From NCBI GenBank assembly GCA_946999385.1, contig CAMQCZ010000010.1, forward strand, positions 1 to 59,879: 59,879 nucleotides of DNA. The letters are read 5' to 3'. Under the pieces are notes generated by a model that was not told where the DNA came from, ran no database searches, and saw only the letters and a program-made list of their open reading frames with translations. This DNA is from an uncultured Lachnoanaerobaculum sp. (GTDB taxonomy: Bacteria > Bacillota > Clostridia > Lachnospirales > Lachnospiraceae). This document shows, in pieces, positions 1 to 9,100 of the stretch. Every line of letters begins with the position of its first letter. Positions within the stretch are counted from its first letter, which is position 1. The translations under genes were made by a program, and so were the position numbers.

Positions 1-216
1 AAGCCGATAGACGAAAAATTTTTGTTTAAAATAATTAAGGCCGCTTTTATGCAAAGAAGGAAAACTTTGCAAAATTCAATATCAAACTTTTCAGATTTGA
101 ATATATCGAAAGAACAAATTGCAAAAGCATTAAATATACTTAATTTAAGCTTAAATATACGTGGTGAATGTCTTAGTCTGGAAAATTTTATTAAGCTTAG
201 TAATTTGCTTAAATAG
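1..216 (+). CDS. rsmA: 16S rRNA dimethyladenosine transferase RsmA/KsgA, 3' end only
   Basis: Open from the first base of the window, so the gene starts upstream; 71 codons are visible. RsmA dimethylates two adjacent adenosines near the 3' end of 16S rRNA during 30S maturation. The visible part matches the C-terminal helical domain of the family: a KAAFMQRRKTLQN stretch (family form AAFAQRRKTL), then RGECLSLENFIKLSNLL, the usual RaE-Lsl-f ending. The catalytic SAM-binding domain lies outside the window. A TTG at 22 could be mistaken for a start, but the family match continues in frame before it. No clear terminator follows. Confidence 0.85.
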   Translation, partial: KPIDEKFLFKIIKAAFMQRRKTLQNSISNFSDLNISKEQIAKALNILNLSLNIRGECLSLENFIKLSNLLK

Positions 217-348
217 CATATTAAATATTTATTATTAAGTACACATTTTGTTCATACTTTTTTCATTAGACTTTTTTATATTTTAATGTTATCTTATTAC
301 ATATATATTACAAAAGTTTTAAAAATTATAATTAGGAAGTTTTTATTC

Positions 349-1926
349 ATGTCAAAAAAATTTATAAAAAATAGAATGCTTATTATTAGTATATTTATCT
401 CATTAATAATATTTGCTATTATATCAATATTTATATTAAATATAGTTAAAAACAACAAAAAGAAAACATTAGTTATAGCCAGCTCTTCTGAAGCTCAAAA
501 AATAAATAAAGCAACTTACATAGGTATTGACACTCCCTTGTTTCCTGCTGTTGATATAGAAGTACCTTCCAAGGAACCTATACCTGAATATTTTAGAGGT
601 GGCGAACGGCACTGGCTTATAGCACAAATACAAGAAAAGCTTATGGAACTTAACTTTATGGATGATGATGAGCCAACAGATTTTTATGGTCCTGTTACTC
701 AATCAGCTATAAAGATTTTCCAAAGACAAATAAAAAGGCAAAAGCCTGAAATTGCTCAAGACGGTATAATCGGTCCTGCAACATTAAAAGAACTTTTATC
801 AGATGATGCTCCTACTTATCTTGCACAAATAGGTGATGTCGGTGAAGATATTAGGGCAATACAAAAAAGATTATATGCTCTTGGATATCTTGCAAGAGAA
901 GCTCAAATAGATGGAAACTTTAATCAGGAAACAGAAGATGCAATCAAGCATTTCCAAGAATCAAATGATTTAGCTGTAGATGGAAAGGTTGGAAAACAAA
1001 CTACAGAAAAGCTTTATAGTGAAAATGTAAAAGCAAATATTTCAGCTTTCGGTGAAAAAAGTGAAATTGTAAAGGTAGCACAGGAAAGACTGATGGAACT
1101 TGGATATCTTACATCCATACCTGATGGTAGCTACGGTACAGATACGGTAGAAGCTATCAAAAGATTCCAATCAAAACATGACATTGTAGAAGATGGATAT
1201 CTCGGTCCTGAAACCAGAAGTAAGCTTATGTCGAATGAAGCCCAATCAAACAGTCTTGATATAGGTGATAGCGGTTTTCAAGTTAGAAATATTCAGGAAA
1301 AACTTAAGCAACTAAAATATCTTAGAAATATAGATGATTATTATGGTGAAAATACCAAAAATGCAATACAGGATTTTCAAAGAAGAAACGGACTTTCTGT
1401 AGATGGTAAAGCCGGTCCAAATACATTAGCAAAATTAAATGATCCTAATGCTAAAAAAGCTTTAGCTCCAAGTAGAAGAAGCCAAAATAATAATTCTATA
1501 CTTGCAGGAAAAAATAATAAAAATAAAAAGGGTGTTAATAATAGACCTATTCACGCAGCCGACAGTGCAAGTGTTAACAGCTTGTTAAGTGTTGCATCAT
1601 CAAAACTTGGTAAGCCTTATATCTGGGGTGCTAAGGGGCCTAACGCTTTTGACTGCTCAGGTTTTGTATATTGGTGCCTAAATCATGCAGGTGTAAGTCA
1701 ATCCTATATTACAAGCTATGGATGGCGTACTGTTGGTAAATATACTCGTATAAGCAATTTTTCCGATATACGAGCCGGAGATATTGTTGTTGTTAGAGGT
1801 CATGTTGGTATTGCTACAGGCGGAGGCGGTGTTATAGATGCTTCATCATCTAATGGTCATGTTGTAAGCAGATCCTTAGGCGGATGGTGGCAAAGGAATT
1901 TTATAGTTGCATGGAGAATTTTTTAA
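349..1926 (+). CDS. Secreted/membrane-anchored NlpC/P60 peptidoglycan hydrolase with four PG-binding repeats
   Basis: Probable cell-wall endopeptidase of 525 aa. An N-terminal hydrophobic segment (about residues 11-31) is a signal anchor. Four PG_binding_1 repeats follow (roughly 80-150, 155-225, 230-300, 305-370), each with the xxIQxxLxxLxYL ... AIxxFQ ... DGxxGxxT pattern. After a basic, Asn-rich linker (about 375-410) comes an NlpC/P60 domain (about 415-525). The catalytic Cys is C436 in AFDCSGFVYWC and the His is H485 in RGHVGIA; H504 or N502 may be the third residue. Such enzymes cut D-gamma-Glu-diamino-acid bonds in stem peptides. I chose ATG 349 because AGGAAG sits about 9 bases upstream; an in-frame ATG at 286 has no such site. 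Substrate is inferred from family. Confidence 0.85.
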   Translation: MSKKFIKNRMLIISIFISLIIFAIISIFILNIVKNNKKKTLVIASSSEAQKINKATYIGIDTPLFPAVDIEVPSKEPIPEYFRGGERHWLIAQIQEKLMELNFMDDDEPTDFYGPVTQSAIKIFQRQIKRQKPEIAQDGIIGPATLKELLSDDAPTYLAQIGDVGEDIRAIQKRLYALGYLAREAQIDGNFNQETEDAIKHFQESNDLAVDGKVGKQTTEKLYSENVKANISAFGEKSEIVKVAQERLMELGYLTSIPDGSYGTDTVEAIKRFQSKHDIVEDGYLGPETRSKLMSNEAQSNSLDIGDSGFQVRNIQEKLKQLKYLRNIDDYYGENTKNAIQDFQRRNGLSVDGKAGPNTLAKLNDPNAKKALAPSRRSQNNNSILAGKNNKNKKGVNNRPIHAADSASVNSLLSVASSKLGKPYIWGAKGPNAFDCSGFVYWCLNHAGVSQSYITSYGWRTVGKYTRISNFSDIRAGDIVVVRGHVGIATGGGGVIDASSSNGHVVSRSLGGWWQRNFIVAWRIF

Positions 1927-1935
1927 AATAGTATA

Positions 1936-1964
1936 TTGACAATATTATAACTTTAAATTATAAT
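1936..1964 (+). promoter_or_regulatory. Perfect consensus sigma-A promoter of gdhA
   Basis: TTGACA at 1936-1941, a 17-base spacer, and TATAAT at 1959-1964: an exact match to the vegetative consensus. The predicted start is near 1971, only about 60 bases before the gdhA ATG, and just at the left arm of the hairpin 1968-2005. Confidence 0.85.
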
Positions 1965-1967
1965 ACG

Positions 1968-2010
1968 AAAAGAGCAAGGAAGCTTATATATTTTCCTTGC
2001 TCTTTTTTAT
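1968..2010 (+). terminator. Terminator-like hairpin between the NlpC/P60 gene and gdhA, at the start of the gdhA transcript
   Basis: Left arm AAAGAGCAAGGAA (1968-1980/81), loop of about 11 bases, right arm TTCCTTGCTCTTT (1993-2005), then more T. It is well placed to end the NlpC/P60 transcript, but it lies downstream of the gdhA promoter, so it would also form the 5' end of the gdhA mRNA. Confidence 0.75.
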
Positions 2011-2032
2011 ATTTTTTTTAGGAGGTTTTTTT

Positions 2033-3367
2033 ATGTCATACGTAGATAGCATATATGAGAAGGTTGTTTTGGAAAATCCCGGAGAATTAGAATTTCATCA
2101 AGCAGTAAAAGAAGTTTTAGACTCTTTAAAACTTGTTATTAATGCAAATGAAGATTTATATTCAAAAAATGGTATCTTAGAAAGATTGGTTGAACCGGAT
2201 AGAATTATATCTTTCAAAGTTCCTTGGGTAGATGATTCAGGAAAGGTTATAGTAAATAAAGGCTATAGAGTACAATTCAACAACTCTATCGGAGCTTATA
2301 AGGGTGGTTTAAGATTTCATCCTACTGTAAATCGATCAATTTTAAAATTTTTGGGCTTTGAACAAACATTTAAAAATTCTCTTACCGGACTTCCAATGGG
2401 TGGTGGTAAAGGTGGTTCAAATTTTAATCCTAAGGGTAAGTCTGATAGAGAAATTATGGCTTTCTGTCAAAGCTTTATGACTGAACTTTCTAAATATATT
2501 GGAAAAGATATAGATGTTCCGGCAGGTGATATAGGTGTCGGTGGTCGAGAGGTTGCTTATCTTTTCGGACAATATAAACGTCTCAAAAATAGTTTTGAGG
2601 GCGTTTTAACAGGTAAAGGTATTCCTTTTGGAGGCTCACTTGCAAGAACTGAAGCAACAGGCTACGGTCTTGTTTATATTTTAGATGAAATGTGTAAGGC
2701 AAATGGAAAGGAAATAAAAGGAAAAACCGTAGTAGTTACAGGTTCAGGAAATGTTGCTATCTATGCTGTAGAAAAATGTATCCAATTAGGTGCTAAGGTT
2801 GTTGCTTTATGTGATTCAAACGGATATATCTATGATGAAAATGGAATTAATTTAGATATAGTAAAAGATATAAAAGAAGTAAAACGCCTACGTATAAGTG
2901 AATATGCAAAATTGGTAAAAGGTGCAAAATATACAGAGGGTAAAGGTATTTGGAATATAAAATGTGATATTTTCCTACCTTGTGCAACTCAAAATGAATT
3001 GGATCTTGAAGGTGCAAAGGCATTAGTAAAAAATTCTTGCTTTGCAGTAGCAGAAGGAGCTAATATGCCAACTACACTTGAAGCTACCAAATATCTACAA
3101 GAGCATGGTGTTTTATTTATGCCGGGTAAAGCTTCAAATGCAGGTGGTGTTGCAGTATCCGGCTTGGAGCAAAGTCAAAATGCTATGAGATTATCTTGGA
3201 GTTTTGAAGAAGTTGACAAACAATTACAAGATATTATGAAAAATATATTTATAAAAGTTGATACAGCAGCTAAAAAATACAATGTTGCAGGAAATTATGT
3301 TGCAGGTGCAAATATTGCAGGCTTTGAAAAAGTAGCCTCTGCTATGATTGCACAGGGTGTTGTATAA
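2033..3367 (+). CDS. gdhA: NADP-type glutamate dehydrogenase
   Basis: Interconverts 2-oxoglutarate plus ammonia and glutamate, a cytoplasmic ammonia-assimilation step. The 444-aa length is that of hexameric bacterial GDH-I. Visible motifs: substrate/catalytic region PMGGGKGGSNF with K126, the DIDVPAGDIGVGGREVAYLFGQY segment, and a Rossmann nucleotide-binding motif VVVTGSGNVAIYAVEK with no acidic residue at once obvious to favour NAD, in keeping with the NADP-type subfamily. The start is ATG 2033, 7 bases after a strong GGAGG; the frame is open upstream but has no ribosome site. It has its own strong promoter and its own terminator. With glnN (33.6 kb) it gives this cell both main routes of ammonia assimilation. 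Confidence 0.95.
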   Translation: MSYVDSIYEKVVLENPGELEFHQAVKEVLDSLKLVINANEDLYSKNGILERLVEPDRIISFKVPWVDDSGKVIVNKGYRVQFNNSIGAYKGGLRFHPTVNRSILKFLGFEQTFKNSLTGLPMGGGKGGSNFNPKGKSDREIMAFCQSFMTELSKYIGKDIDVPAGDIGVGGREVAYLFGQYKRLKNSFEGVLTGKGIPFGGSLARTEATGYGLVYILDEMCKANGKEIKGKTVVVTGSGNVAIYAVEKCIQLGAKVVALCDSNGYIYDENGINLDIVKDIKEVKRLRISEYAKLVKGAKYTEGKGIWNIKCDIFLPCATQNELDLEGAKALVKNSCFAVAEGANMPTTLEATKYLQEHGVLFMPGKASNAGGVAVSGLEQSQNAMRLSWSFEEVDKQLQDIMKNIFIKVDTAAKKYNVAGNYVAGANIAGFEKVASAMIAQGVV

Positions 3368-3378
3368 ATATTAACTTT

Positions 3379-3433
3379 GAACTGATCTTAAAATATTGAT
3401 TTATAATCAAATAAAAAGATCAGTTCTTTTTAT
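3379..3433 (+). terminator. Rho-independent terminator of gdhA
   Basis: Perfect 11-base arms GAACTGATCTT (3379-3389) and AAGATCAGTTC (3416-3426) followed by TTTTTATTT. It starts 12 bases after the gdhA stop. Confidence 0.9.
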
Positions 3434-3735
3434 TTGATATTTTTTAATATATGATAAAATAATTATATTTACTGAAGTAAGCTACTTATTCATACATTTT
3501 TATAAGATGTCTATTTTTAGTAATACTCTTTTAAATCAAGTAAATCATAAAAATATAAATTCAATAAAATCTATTACTGTCAATAAATAATTTATTTCTT
3601 ACAAGCTCAAGAAGCTAAAAAATTTAAACTAATAAAAAAGACTTACATATAATAGCCTTACCTTAACTATTTTATACATATATAAGCCTTTTTATATTTA
3701 TATTTATATTTATATTTATATTTTTATTTTTATTT
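3434..3735. other. AT-rich gap between convergent genes, ending in hexamer repeats
   Basis: Very AT-rich and without a convincing reading frame. A 15-base imperfect direct repeat related to AGGCTATTATATGTA (minus-strand reading) occurs twice at about 3640-3690. The right end (about 3690-3740) is a simple repeat, five TTTATA units then three or four TTTTTA units, which runs into the stop codon of the neighbouring minus-strand flavoprotein gene. No clear terminator for that gene was found. Confidence 0.5.
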
Positions 3736-3745
3736 TTATTTTATA
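3690..3745. repeat. Hexamer simple-sequence repeat (TTTATA then TTTTTA)
   Basis: About nine consecutive 6-base units of A/T only. The TAA stop codon of the flavoprotein gene (3736-3738 complement) lies inside the repeat. Loss or gain of whole 6-base units would not shift frame. Confidence 0.7.
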
Positions 3746-5982
3746 TTTAATGCTTTATTAGTCGCATTTATAATAGCATTTGAAGTCTTAGTTGCTCCTG
3801 ATACAACATCAACATTGGTATCTTGTTTCTTTATTATATTTGCAATAACATCCTTTTGTGCTCTTTCAAATATACCGGGTGTTTCATTATGCTCTTTTAA
3901 TTCTATAGAAATTATATTACTATCTTTAACTATAACTTCTACTTTAACATCACCATTCATACCCTTTGCACTGCCTTCATACTTGCCATCCTTAAAATTA
4001 CCTTGTTTTTCCGGTTTTACTTGTTCATCCTTAGAATTCTTATTAACCTCAATACTTGCTTGTGTAACTCCACCATTTTGCATCACATATTTATGTGCAT
4101 TTTCACCTGCTATTCGACCAAAAACAACTATGTCAGTTACAGCATTTCCTCCTAATCTATTAGCACCATGTACGCCTCCAGTAACTTCTCCTGCTGCATA
4201 CAAGCCTTTTATTACACTATTATCTTCTTTTAAAACTTGTGTATCGGTATCTATTTTTACACCGCCCATAGTATGATGTATAGCCGGAACACATAAAGCT
4301 GCATAGAATGGACCTTCTTCCAAACCTTGTTCCATACTCTTTCTATCAAATTCCTTATCCTTACCTTCAAGCTTATAAGAACTATAATTTTTAAGTGTTT
4401 CCTTAAGATTTTTTTCATCAACACCTATTTTACCTGCTAACTCAGATAAATCTTTAGCTTCTGTAACAATGCCTGCTTTTATATATTTTTCAATAGCCTT
4501 TAAAGAATCTCTTACAGCTTGATTAAATACCATATAAGCAACTTTATCTTTTTGTGCTAATATTGCGGCAGAAACCTTATCTCTTGTTTCTAATTCATTT
4601 ACAAATCTTTTGCCTTCTTTATTTATAAGAATTGCACCATTTCCTCTTACTGCTTCTGTATACATAGTCCCTGTTTCAGGATTTACTGTAGGATGAGTTT
4701 GTATTTGGTCAATATCAACTAAACCTGCTCCCAGCTCTAAAGCCATATTTATACCGTCACCGGTTGCACCCTTATGATTAGTAGTAGAAAATCCTGCTAA
4801 ATCGGCTTTATATTTTACTACCATTTCTTGATTTGCACCAAAACCTCCGGTTGCTAAGATAACTGCTTTAGTATTAATTGTAATTTCTTTATTATCTTTA
4901 TCAACTGCTTTTACTGCACTTATCTTATTATCCTTAAGCACTATATGAGTTGCCTTTGTATCTAATAAGACAGGAACTTTTAATTCCTCCAGTTTTTTAT
5001 TTAAAGTTTTTACTAACATAGGACCAACAGCTGATGTATCTGAAGGTCTATGAATACGTTTAACGCTTGCTCCTCCGAATTGCCCAACTACAGCTAAATC
5101 TCCACCTATCTCATTAACCCAGTCAACAGCATCCTTTGATTTTTCTGCCATTACTCTAACTAAATCTATATTATTTAAGTTTTTTCCACCTTTCATAGTG
5201 TCTTCTACAAATAAATCAACACTATCAACAATACCCTCTTTTTCTTGATACTTTGTTCCTGCTGCATTTAATCCACCTGTGGCACGAACAGTATTTCCAC
5301 CTGTATTAGGCATTTTTTCCAATATTACTACATTTTTTGCACCACTTTGCACAGCCTCTATAGCTGAAGTCATTCCTGCTCCACCTGCACCAATTACTAC
5401 TATATCTGCACTTAATTCTTCATTTTGCTTATCTGTAGATATATTTGTATCATCATTAGTAGCACTTGAAATAGTATCTTTTGCTCCTGAATTTGAATCA
5501 TGTGAAGTAGCTTTTGACTTTGTATCCTCTTCTTCTAATTTCTTTAACTCTTCCTGATCATTTTTTGCCATTGCTAAAGCTTTTTTTAAGCTTAATCTAA
5601 GCCCTTCTGAACTGATTGTAGCACCTGCTATAGCATCAAAATCCGCACTTTGATTTTTTAAAATTTCTTTCTTTAAAGTAGCTATTGCCTTAGCTCCTAT
5701 ATCAGGAGTTTCATTTTTAGCTTCTACTTTAATATCCTCTATATCCTTTTTACTTACCTTTATTGTTGTCTTAATCTCTCCACCAAAGCTATTAGCACCG
5801 GCAGTATATGTTCCTTGTGTATATTGTTCAACAGTACCCTTGACTCTTCCCAAGCCTTTAACATATTTACTTATAGGTATAATAGCAATAATCATTAAAA
5901 TAGTTATGACCAGCATAATAAATAAACCTATAATATTACTCTTTTTCCCGCCATCAAAAAGCTTTTCTGCCGGACTTCTCAT
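3736..5982 (-). CDS. Membrane-anchored fumarate-reductase-like flavoprotein with two FMN-binding domains
   Basis: A 748-aa extracytoplasmic flavoprotein reductase. Order: N-terminal membrane anchor (about 17-39), first FMN_bind domain (about 50-140) with covalent-flavin Thr T122 in AIAGATISS, Ser/Lys/Glu-rich linker (140-190), FAD_binding_2/fumarate reductase domain (about 192-640) with the VVIGAGGAG dinucleotide motif, then a second FMN_bind domain (about 665-748) with T731 in VVSGATKTS. The active-site segments follow flavocytochrome c fumarate reductases: QTHPT, TMYTEAVRGNG, ELETRDKVSAAIL (catalytic Arg), HHTMGGV and GANRLGGNA. No haem CXXCH is present, so electrons probably enter through the two FMNs attached by an ApbE-type transferase. 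Substrate could be fumarate or another enoate such as urocanate; the Met in TMYTEAV favours the fumarate type. Single gene with its own promoter. Confidence 0.85.
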   Translation of the reverse strand: MRSPAEKLFDGGKKSNIIGLFIMLVITILMIIAIIPISKYVKGLGRVKGTVEQYTQGTYTAGANSFGGEIKTTIKVSKKDIEDIKVEAKNETPDIGAKAIATLKKEILKNQSADFDAIAGATISSEGLRLSLKKALAMAKNDQEELKKLEEEDTKSKATSHDSNSGAKDTISSATNDDTNISTDKQNEELSADIVVIGAGGAGMTSAIEAVQSGAKNVVILEKMPNTGGNTVRATGGLNAAGTKYQEKEGIVDSVDLFVEDTMKGGKNLNNIDLVRVMAEKSKDAVDWVNEIGGDLAVVGQFGGASVKRIHRPSDTSAVGPMLVKTLNKKLEELKVPVLLDTKATHIVLKDNKISAVKAVDKDNKEITINTKAVILATGGFGANQEMVVKYKADLAGFSTTNHKGATGDGINMALELGAGLVDIDQIQTHPTVNPETGTMYTEAVRGNGAILINKEGKRFVNELETRDKVSAAILAQKDKVAYMVFNQAVRDSLKAIEKYIKAGIVTEAKDLSELAGKIGVDEKNLKETLKNYSSYKLEGKDKEFDRKSMEQGLEEGPFYAALCVPAIHHTMGGVKIDTDTQVLKEDNSVIKGLYAAGEVTGGVHGANRLGGNAVTDIVVFGRIAGENAHKYVMQNGGVTQASIEVNKNSKDEQVKPEKQGNFKDGKYEGSAKGMNGDVKVEVIVKDSNIISIELKEHNETPGIFERAQKDVIANIIKKQDTNVDVVSGATKTSNAIINATNKALNIK

Positions 5983-6029
5983 ATGAATTTTTTCCTAACT
6001 TTGTCAAAATTTTATTTTTTTATCTTTTT

Positions 6030-6058
6030 AGTATATATTATTCATACATAAACTTCAA
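6030..6058 (-). promoter_or_regulatory. Promoter of the flavoprotein reductase gene
   Basis: On the minus strand TTGAAG (6053-6058), 17-base spacer, TATACT (6030-6035), about 48 bases upstream of the ATG, which itself follows AGGAAA at 5991-5996. Confidence 0.6.
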
Positions 6059-6120
6059 GTTAATGCTGATTTTTATTTATCTTGGCACAATAAAAATTTA
6101 AGTGCAAAAAATAATCAAAT

Positions 6121-6166
6121 AAAAGTGGTGTTGCAAAATAGTTTAAATCTACTTACAACACCACCT
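6121..6166 (-). terminator. Terminator of rpoBC
   Basis: Arms GTGGTGTTG (6125-6133) and CAACACCAC (6156-6164); on the minus strand the hairpin is followed by TTTTATTTGATT. It lies just beyond the rpoC stop codon. Confidence 0.85.
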
Positions 6167-6177
6167 TTTATAATATA

Positions 6178-9100
6178 TTATTCAATATTTAAATCTATTT
6201 CTTCTTCCAACTCATTATCTGTACTAAGAGCTACATTTTTATATCTCTTCATACCGGTACCGGCAGGAATGAGTTTACCTATTATAACATTCTCCTTCAA
6301 ACCTATAAGCTTATCTGTCTTTCCATTTATAGCGGCTTCAGTCAAAACCTTTGTTGTTTCTTGGAAAGAAGCGGCTGACAAGAATGAATCTGTTGCAAGA
6401 GAAGCCTTTGTTATTCCAAGCATAACCTGCTTTCCTATAGCAGGATTTTTCCCCTCTTCAATAAGCTTTTCATTCATATCATTAAATTCCAAGACATCCA
6501 TAGAAACTCCGGGTAATACCAATGAATCACCACTTTCTTCTATCTTTATCTTCTTTAACATTTGTCTAACAATAACCTCGATATGCTTATCATTAATTTC
6601 AACACCTTGCAAACGATAAACTCTTTGAACCTCTTGTATCATATAGTCTTTAACAGCCTTAGTTCCCTTGATTTTTAATATATCATGAGGATTTACACTA
6701 CCTTCAGTAAGCTCATCACCGGCTTCTATCATTTGACCGTCAACAACCTTAATCCTTGAACCATATGGTATAAGATAAGCTTTACTTTCATCTGTATCGA
6801 CATTATATACAATTATTTCTCTTTTCTTTTTACTATCTTTAACCTCTACTCTTCCGGCAAATTCAGAAATAATAGCTAATCCCTTTGGCTTTCTAGCTTC
6901 AAATAATTCTTCAACACGAGGCAAACCTTGGGTAATATCTCCACCTGCAACACCTCCTGTATGGAAGGTTCTCATTGTAAGCTGTGTTCCCGGTTCACCA
7001 ATGGATTGTGCAGCTATAATACCTACAGCTTCACCTATTTGTACCGCCTGACCTGTTGCCATATTTGCACCGTAGCATTTAGTACAAATTCCCGAATGAC
7101 ATTTGCAGGATAAGACAGTTCTAATCTTAACACTATTTCTACCTAATTTTTCTAAGACCTGCATAACCCTTTCTGCACGCTTTGGAGTTACCATATGATT
7201 TGCTTTCACAATAAGCTCATTAGTATCAGGATCTATAATAGTTTCAGCTATATATCTGCCTGTTATTCTTTCCTTCAAGCTCTCTATTACTTCTTTTCCA
7301 TCTGTAAAAGCTTTTATTTCTACAAATGGTATCTCTTTACCTTCCTGACAATCCAGCTCTCTAACTATCAAATCCTGTGAAACATCTACCAGCCTTCTTG
7401 TAAGATAACCTGAATCCGCTGTACGAAGAGCTGTATCTGACAAACCTTTTCTAGCTCCATGAGCTGAAATAAAATATTCCAATACATCCAAGCCTTCACG
7501 GAAATTAGATTTGATAGGTAATTCTATAGTATGACCTGTTGTATCTGCCATAAGACCACGCATACCGGCAAGCTGTTTAATCTGCTTATCTGAACCTCTG
7601 GCTCCTGAATCTGCCATCATAAATATGTTATTATAGGCATCCAATCCTGTTAACAAATCATGTGTAAGTTGTGTATCAGTATCCTTCCATGTTTCAATAA
7701 CTCTTTTATATCTTTCTTCCTCTGTCAATAAACCTCTTCTAAAATCCTTAGAAATTAAATCAACTGTGGCTTGTGCATTTTTAATAAGCTCTTTTTTACT
7801 TTCAGGTACTGTCATATCAGAAACTGAAACAGTCATAGATGCAATGGTAGAAAATTTATATCCAATTCTCTTTATATCATCCAACACCTCTGCTGTCTTC
7901 GATAAACCATGTACATTAATAACCTTCTCCAATATTTGTTTACATTGCTTTTTCTTAACAAGAAAATCTATTTCCAATTTAAGCTCGTTACCCTTTATAC
8001 TTCTATCTACAAATCCAAGATCCTGTGGTATTATCTCATTAAATAATAATCTTCCTACTGTAGTTTCAATAATATCTGAAATAACACTTCCATTTGCTAA
8101 TTTTTTACTAAGTCTAACTTTGATACGAGAATGCAAAGTTATAGCCTTATTATCATAGGCAAGTATAGCTTCATTTATATTCTTAAAGCATTTTCCTTCT
8201 CCTAGTGCATTTGGTCTTTCTTGTGTTAAATAATAAATACCTAAAACCATATCCTGTGATGGAACTGCAACAGGTCCACCATCAGATGGCTTTAAGAGGT
8301 TATTAGGTGAAAGTAGCAAAAATCTGCATTCAGCTTGTGCTTCAACTGACAAAGGTAAATGTACAGCCATCTGATCTCCGTCAAAGTCTGCATTAAATGC
8401 TGTACATACAAGAGGATGTAGCTTAATAGCTTTACCCTCTACTAAAATAGGCTCAAATGCCTGTATACCAAGTCTATGCAAGGTAGGAGCTCTATTTAGC
8501 ATAACAGGATGCTCTTTAATTACATCCTCCAGGACATCCCATACTTCGCTTTTAAGTCTTTCAACCATCTTTTTAGCAGCTTTTATATTTTGTGCAATTC
8601 CCCTTGCATTCAATTCTTTCATAACAAAAGGCTTAAATAATTCTATAGCCATTTCTTTTGGGAGTCCACATTGATAAATTTTCAACTCAGGACCGACAAC
8701 TATAACGGATCTTCCTGAATAATCAACACGTTTTCCAAGTAGATTTTGACGGAAACGTCCCTGCTTACCCTTTAACATATCTGATAATGACTTTAAAGCC
8801 CTATTTCCCGGACCTGTAACCGGTCTTCCTCGTCTTCCATTATCTATCAAAGCATCTACAGCCTCTTGAAGCATACGTTTTTCATTTCTAATAATAATTT
8901 CAGGAGCCCCAAGCTCTAATAGCTTTGCTAAACGATTATTTCTATTTATAATTCTTCTATATAAATCATTCAAATCACTTGTTGCAAATCTTCCACCATC
9001 AAGTTGCACCATAGGTCTTATATCAGGAGGAATAACCGGAATAACTGTCATAATCATCCATTCAGGTCTATTTCCTGAATTTCTAAAAGCCTCTACTACT

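Noticed and set aside
6125..6619. 164-residue plus-strand open frame over the end of rpoC
   Set aside because: Antisense shadow of rpoC with a Phe/Ser/Ile-rich composition and no ribosome site.
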